Of a stretch of DNA of 17,097 nucleotides, positions 13,772-17,097 are shown one piece after another; within the stretch, counting starts at the first letter, position 1, and each line of letters starts with the position of its first letter. Position numbers and translations under genes: made by a program. The stretch lies in NCBI GenBank assembly GCA_021848765.1, contig JAJZTU010000037.1, positions 1-17,097 of the forward strand, in the 5' to 3' direction. The notes beneath the pieces were generated by a model, which saw only the letters and a program-made list of their open reading frames with translations, was not told the origin of the DNA and ran no database searches. Origin of the DNA: Bacillota bacterium. GTDB taxonomy: Bacteria > Bacillota > GCA-003054495 > Carboxydocellales > JAJZTU01.

Positions 13772-15532
13772 ATGCACAAGGATTTACGAAGCTTTATTAA
13801 CCTGTTGCAAAAAGAGCAGGAAATTATCGAAGTAACGGCAGAAGTTGACCCTTATCTGGAGTTGCCGGAAATCCACCGCAGGGTTATTGATGAACAAGGA
13901 CCGGCCCTGCTGTTCACCAAGGTAAAAGGCAGCCGTTTTCCGGTAGTGACCAACCTATTCGGTACAAGACGGCGGGTAGACCTGGTGACCGGCCCCCGGC
14001 CGGAGGAACTGGTCCAAAAAGCTGTTCTGGCAATGGATAAACTGCTCCCCCCTAAACCGGCGGCCCTCTGGAAGGAGCGCAAATGGCTGCTGGATATCGC
14101 CGGCTCCGGATTAAAAAGAGTAAGTCCGGCCAAGGCTCCGGTACTCGAGTGTAGGGAAAGGGAGGTCAATCTTCAACAACTCCCTGCTTTAACCGGTTGG
14201 CAGGAAGATGGGGGACCTTTCATCACCCTTCCCCTGGTCTATACTGAGCATCCTGTAACCAGGGAGCACAATCTCGGTATGTACCGGATACAGATCTTCG
14301 GGAAAAATCAGACAGGTATGCACTGGCAAATCCATAAGGGTGGCGGATTTCACCATTATGCCGCAGAGCAGTTGGGCCAGGCATTACCGGTTACCGTATT
14401 TTTGGGAGGCCCTCCGGCCCTGATTCTGACTGCTATTGCTCCCCTGCCTGAAATGCTGCCTGAGTTAATTTTTACTTCGTTTTTAATGGGTGAAAAGCTT
14501 AACCTGGTCGACACAGCCAGTCACGTTCATCCTCTCATAGCTGAAGCAGAGTTTGCCCTCTGTGGCGAGGTTCCGGCCCATGTCCGGCGCCCGGAAGGCC
14601 CGTTTGGTGACCATTATGGATACTATTCCTGGGTCCACGATTTTCCGGTCTTTAATGTCAAAGAGGTTTACCGGCGCAAGGATGCCATTTACCCCGCAAC
14701 AGTGGTAGGTAAACCCCGGCAGGAGGATTACTTCATCGGAGAATACCTCCAAAGCCTGCTGTCTCCTATGTTTCCCATGGTTATGCCCGGTGTTGCCGAC
14801 CTGTGGACCTATGCGGAAACCGGCTTCCACGCTCTGGCTGCTGCGGTGGTTAGGGAGAGCTACTACCGTGAGGCCATGGCTCACGCTTTTCGGATTATGG
14901 GAGAAGGCCAGTTGACCCTGACCAAATTCCTGATAGTGACTGATGTACGCTGCAATTTAGCGAAGTTTGACGAGTTGTTGGAAAATGTACTTAAACGCTT
15001 TGAGCCGGCCCGGGATTTGCTGATTATCAACGACACCTCTATGGATACCCTGGATTACACCGGACGCCGGTTTAACAAGGGAAGTAAAGCCATCATGACC
15101 GGGCTGGGAAATCCGGTCCGTGATTTGCCCTATGAGTACCGCCAGGGGCCGCTTCCCGGCATTAATAAGCTTAAGCCTTACTGTGGCGGCTGCCTCCTGG
15201 TTGCAGGGGACTCATTTGAAAATGACCCCGGCCTGGCCGGAGAAATCGTCAAACAGGCCCAAAAAGAACTGGCAGCTTGGCCGCTGGTTATCCTGGTTGA
15301 TGACACCGACCCAATCAATGGCCAAACCGCTTTCCTGTGGACGGTCTTTACCCGTTTTGACCCGGCCCATGATATCTATGCCGATTCAGTAATCAAACAT
15401 AACAAAATCCAATACCAGGGGCCTATTGTCATAGATGCCCGCATGAAGCCCCAATATCCCGATGAGCTTGTCCCCCGGGAAGATATCGTTAAACGGGTTT
15501 CCGGGCGGTGGAAGGAGTTGTTTAAGGCTTAG
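13772..15532 (+). CDS. UbiD-family prenylated-FMN-dependent decarboxylase
   Basis: UbiD enzymes use prenylated FMN to decarboxylate aromatic or unsaturated acids. The protein has 586 aa from ATG 13772, which has GAGGTG 5 nt upstream; the in-frame ATG at 13733 lacks a site. The catalytic R-E-D set appears as Arg172 in GMYRIQIFG and Glu275 and Asp280 in EGPFGDHYGYYS, with the cofactor region MHWQIHKGGG and VFLGGPPALIL. The length and C-terminal domain fit the large bacterial UbiD group that includes the menaquinone (futalosine pathway) decarboxylase, so menaquinone synthesis is the best guess. Aromatic acid degradation cannot be excluded. The UbiX partner that makes the cofactor is not in the window. 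It is followed at once by a zinc-ribbon gene with no terminator between. Confidence 0.9.
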   Translation: MHKDLRSFINLLQKEQEIIEVTAEVDPYLELPEIHRRVIDEQGPALLFTKVKGSRFPVVTNLFGTRRRVDLVTGPRPEELVQKAVLAMDKLLPPKPAALWKERKWLLDIAGSGLKRVSPAKAPVLECREREVNLQQLPALTGWQEDGGPFITLPLVYTEHPVTREHNLGMYRIQIFGKNQTGMHWQIHKGGGFHHYAAEQLGQALPVTVFLGGPPALILTAIAPLPEMLPELIFTSFLMGEKLNLVDTASHVHPLIAEAEFALCGEVPAHVRRPEGPFGDHYGYYSWVHDFPVFNVKEVYRRKDAIYPATVVGKPRQEDYFIGEYLQSLLSPMFPMVMPGVADLWTYAETGFHALAAAVVRESYYREAMAHAFRIMGEGQLTLTKFLIVTDVRCNLAKFDELLENVLKRFEPARDLLIINDTSMDTLDYTGRRFNKGSKAIMTGLGNPVRDLPYEYRQGPLPGINKLKPYCGGCLLVAGDSFENDPGLAGEIVKQAQKELAAWPLVILVDDTDPINGQTAFLWTVFTRFDPAHDIYADSVIKHNKIQYQGPIVIDARMKPQYPDELVPREDIVKRVSGRWKELFKA

Positions 15533-15589
15533 CAAAGGTTAAGGAGTGGAATTGTTGAAAGCGGATAATAAGAGCGGAGGATGATGTAG

Positions 15590-15898
15590 ATGATGTACAT
15601 TTTAACCGAAGAAGAGTATCAGAGACTGCTAAAAGCAGGCTCCAATGCAGTACAGGGAACTGCAGGCCGGGGAAGTGGAGGGCCGGGAAGCGGAGTTCAA
15701 GAATCGACACCGGAGTTTATCAGTCATTTTGCTTTTTTTGAATGCTCTGAGTGTGGTCGCCTGGTGGCCATGCAAAAATCCAAAAAGGACACCCCAAAGG
15801 ACCTCGAAACCTTGGCCCAAGGTTGTCCCGGATGCGGTGAAAACGTGAAGCCCTTCCCTGGAAGTGCTGAACAACTAATTAAACGAGTGCTGGGATAA
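15590..15898 (+). CDS. Small zinc-ribbon protein of unknown function
   Basis: This 102-aa protein is not one I recognise as a named family. A short N-terminal segment (MMYILTEEEYQRLLKAG) is followed by a Gly/Ser-rich linker (about residues 24-38). Next comes a C-terminal zinc ribbon with two CxxC knuckles, CSEC and CPGC, about 30 residues apart. The start is ATG 15590, 9 nt after GCGGAGG; the next codon is also ATG. An identical nine-base stretch just upstream gives a dead-end ATG-ATG-TAG. It is probably cotranscribed with the UbiD gene (57-nt gap). Its last 24 bases overlap the end of the convergent ComB-like gene. Confidence 0.7.
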   Translation: MMYILTEEEYQRLLKAGSNAVQGTAGRGSGGPGSGVQESTPEFISHFAFFECSECGRLVAMQKSKKDTPKDLETLAQGCPGCGENVKPFPGSAEQLIKRVLG

Positions 15899-16636
15899 GC
15901 GAACCAATTCCAATATCCTGCTGGCAATATATTCCGCTCCCAGGATATCCTCTAACGAACTTGAGCTGGCAGCCACCACCGTAATACCGGTTTCCAGTCT
16001 TTCTGCCAGCTCTTTCGCCCTCAGTGCACCATTTTTAGCGGGCTCAGTACCCTTGTGTTTCAGGGTCCGGGCTATTGTAGCCACCGTTACCGCCTGAGCC
16101 CCTGCAGTAATTGCAGCATCGAAGGCTACACCCCCGGTATCTGTAACCGCTAAAATCACTTTACCCCGAAAATCTATCATCTTGGCTGTCTCCGCCCCCA
16201 GATTGGGTAAAACTGCACAAATAGCTGCCCCGGTTTTCCTGACTCCCTGAACAGCTTTGGTCATTCTAGCCAGGCGTTCAGCATCCGTCCCGATTCTCGG
16301 CTCACCAATCAGCACTATTTCACTACCTAATTCCGTAGCTTGCATACCGGCCAGCCAACCAATTTTCTCCGGGTCTAAGGCCACCGGCGCCCTGGAATAA
16401 TCCGGACTTGCCCCAAAAACTTCGGCAGCCCCGGCATCCAGGGCGGCCTCCAGAGTGGTAGACATGCTGATAACATCTACCACTACCACTACATGCCCCA
16501 TCCTGGCTCCGGCAACTGCTCCCGAGGCATCGGTGGTAACGAAAACACCCTTACAAACCATAAACGCCGAACCCCCTGAACCAAAATTTCCGTATTTAAG
16601 TACATTCATGGTATGTATGCCTGTTACTCGCCCCAA
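15875..16636 (-). CDS. ComB-like (2-phosphosulfolactate phosphatase superfamily) protein, divergent
   Basis: The protein has 253 aa. The segment GHVVVVVDVISMSTTLEAALDAGAAEVF (residues 47-74) aligns with the opening of ComB proteins, whose pattern is VVVIDVLRASTTIVTALANGA. Its later GEPRIGTD resembles the ComB GE block. The Arg of DVLRASTT is replaced (DVISMSTT) and the TNGT motif seems to be AVTDTGG, so the ComB reaction in coenzyme M synthesis should not be assumed. It starts at TTG 16636 with GGAAGGTGAG adjacent. This start overlaps the last 13 bases of the upstream endonuclease Q-like gene and suggests translational coupling. The ATG at 16609 has no ribosome binding site. Function unknown. 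Confidence 0.65.
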   Translation of the reverse strand: MGRVTGIHTMNVLKYGNFGSGGSAFMVCKGVFVTTDASGAVAGARMGHVVVVVDVISMSTTLEAALDAGAAEVFGASPDYSRAPVALDPEKIGWLAGMQATELGSEIVLIGEPRIGTDAERLARMTKAVQGVRKTGAAICAVLPNLGAETAKMIDFRGKVILAVTDTGGVAFDAAITAGAQAVTVATIARTLKHKGTEPAKNGALRAKELAERLETGITVVAASSSSLEDILGAEYIASRILELVRLSQHSFN

Positions 16637-17097
16637 CTCACCTTCCCATACCTCCCGCCACCACCCGCTATTACTGACAACTCACCTGCTCTTGCCGCCA
16701 GGATTAACCCAGCCACAGTATCACCTGCCGCCTTTGCCAGGTCCTCCCCAGGCGCCTGGTGCAGCACGGCCATTTCCGTACCAAAGCTGGCCAGCAGCTT
16801 ATCTAAAGTTTTTGCCCCCACTTTGGGCAAAAACTGCAAGGGCACCTGATACTGGTAGGGTGGCCTCCCCGGCGGCGATTGCGGCTCCGGGCTGTCAGCG
16901 ATGGATTTAAGCCGGTCCAAAACCCCGTTAACCACCTTATTACCTCCGGCGCCACAGCGTGGACAGGTGAACACCGGTGGCGGCAGCTCCACGATATCTT
17001 CACAAACCAGGCAATAAGTCCGGTGGTACTTCCCCAGCTTGGGATCCAGCCCATAATTCTTGACTATCCCCCGGCCTTCCCTGCCCTTAAGGGCCAA
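16624..17097 (-). CDS. Endonuclease Q / YqxK-like PHP-family protein, C-terminal part
   Basis: The gene continues beyond the right edge, so only the C-terminal 157 codons are seen; the TTG at the edge is not a real start. The fragment shows the linker LGKYHRTYC typical of this family, a four-Cys zinc site (C29, C32, C45 and C48 of the fragment; YCLVC and CPRCG), and a helix-hairpin-helix-like stretch FLPKVGAKTLDKLLASFGTEM. This matches the part that follows the PHP phosphoesterase domain in endonuclease Q, which nicks DNA 5' to deaminated bases, and in Bacillus YqxK. yqxK lies near spoIIM in Bacillus as well. The catalytic PHP domain is outside the window, so activity is inferred. Confidence 0.8.
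   Translation of the reverse strand: MALKGREGRGIVKNYGLDPKLGKYHRTYCLVCEDIVELPPPVFTCPRCGAGGNKVVNGVLDRLKSIADSPEPQSPPGRPPYQYQVPLQFLPKVGAKTLDKLLASFGTEMAVLHQAPGEDLAKAAGDTVAGLILAARAGELSVIAGGGGRYGKVSWGE

Noticed and set aside
1..17097. CRISPR arrays, insertion sequences, tRNA or rRNA genes, riboswitches
   Set aside because: No regularly spaced long repeats, transposase genes, cloverleaf-like sequences or known riboswitch cores were found by eye on either strand; all gaps between genes are under 200 nt.

Overview
The window reads as chromosomal DNA of a Gram-positive, endospore-forming Clostridia member, most like a Desulfotomaculum/Pelotomaculum-type Peptococcaceae (inference from gene content, the fairly GC-rich bases, strong AGGAGG-type ribosome binding sites and several TTG/GTG starts). 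It is the conserved sporulation locus that in Bacillus subtilis runs yqxK ... spoIIM-yqzK-fur-xerD-drm-pupG-dacF-spoIIAA-AB-sigF-spoVA. Nearly everything is on the minus strand, so transcription runs from high to low coordinates.

Layout, right to left along the minus strand. At 15875-17097 lie the C-terminal part of an endonuclease Q/YqxK-like protein and an overlapping, TTG-started, ComB-like protein of unknown function. Facing them on the plus strand (13772-15898) are a UbiD-family decarboxylase and a small zinc-ribbon protein. Back on the minus strand come spoIIM, a small DUF4227/YqzK-like membrane protein, xerD, and a nucleoside salvage set (deoB, punA, pyrimidine-nucleoside phosphorylase). 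The Bacillus fur gene is missing and a pyrimidine phosphorylase is added. Next are dacF, then spoIIAA-spoIIAB-sigF, preceded by a good sigma-H-type promoter and, upstream of that, a perfect sigma-A consensus.

The sigF operon ends in a strong terminator whose loop contains the sigF stop codon. Next is a perfect sigma-G-type promoter (GTATG-N18-CATAATA) that drives, as first gene, a dodecin, followed by spoVAC, spoVAD, spoVAE, spoVAEA and spoVAF. Several of the gaps between these genes hold small hairpins, one with a C(UUCG)G loop. spoVAA and spoVAB are absent from this position. After spoVAF comes a second perfect sigma-G-type promoter (GAATA-N18-CATACTA), followed by a TTG-started gene cut by the window edge. 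It encodes the N-terminus of a 2-hydroxyacyl-CoA dehydratase/activase-related (DUF2229-like) protein.

How it fits together: SpoIIAA/AB control sigma-F in the forespore, DacF acts on spore peptidoglycan, SpoIIM acts in engulfment, and SpoVA proteins move dipicolinic acid into and out of the spore. The most interesting points are the two forespore-type promoters placing a flavin- or ligand-binding dodecin and a dehydratase-activase-like protein in the late forespore programme, and the atypical dodecin and ComB-like proteins. All promoter calls are by eye against remembered consensus sequences.
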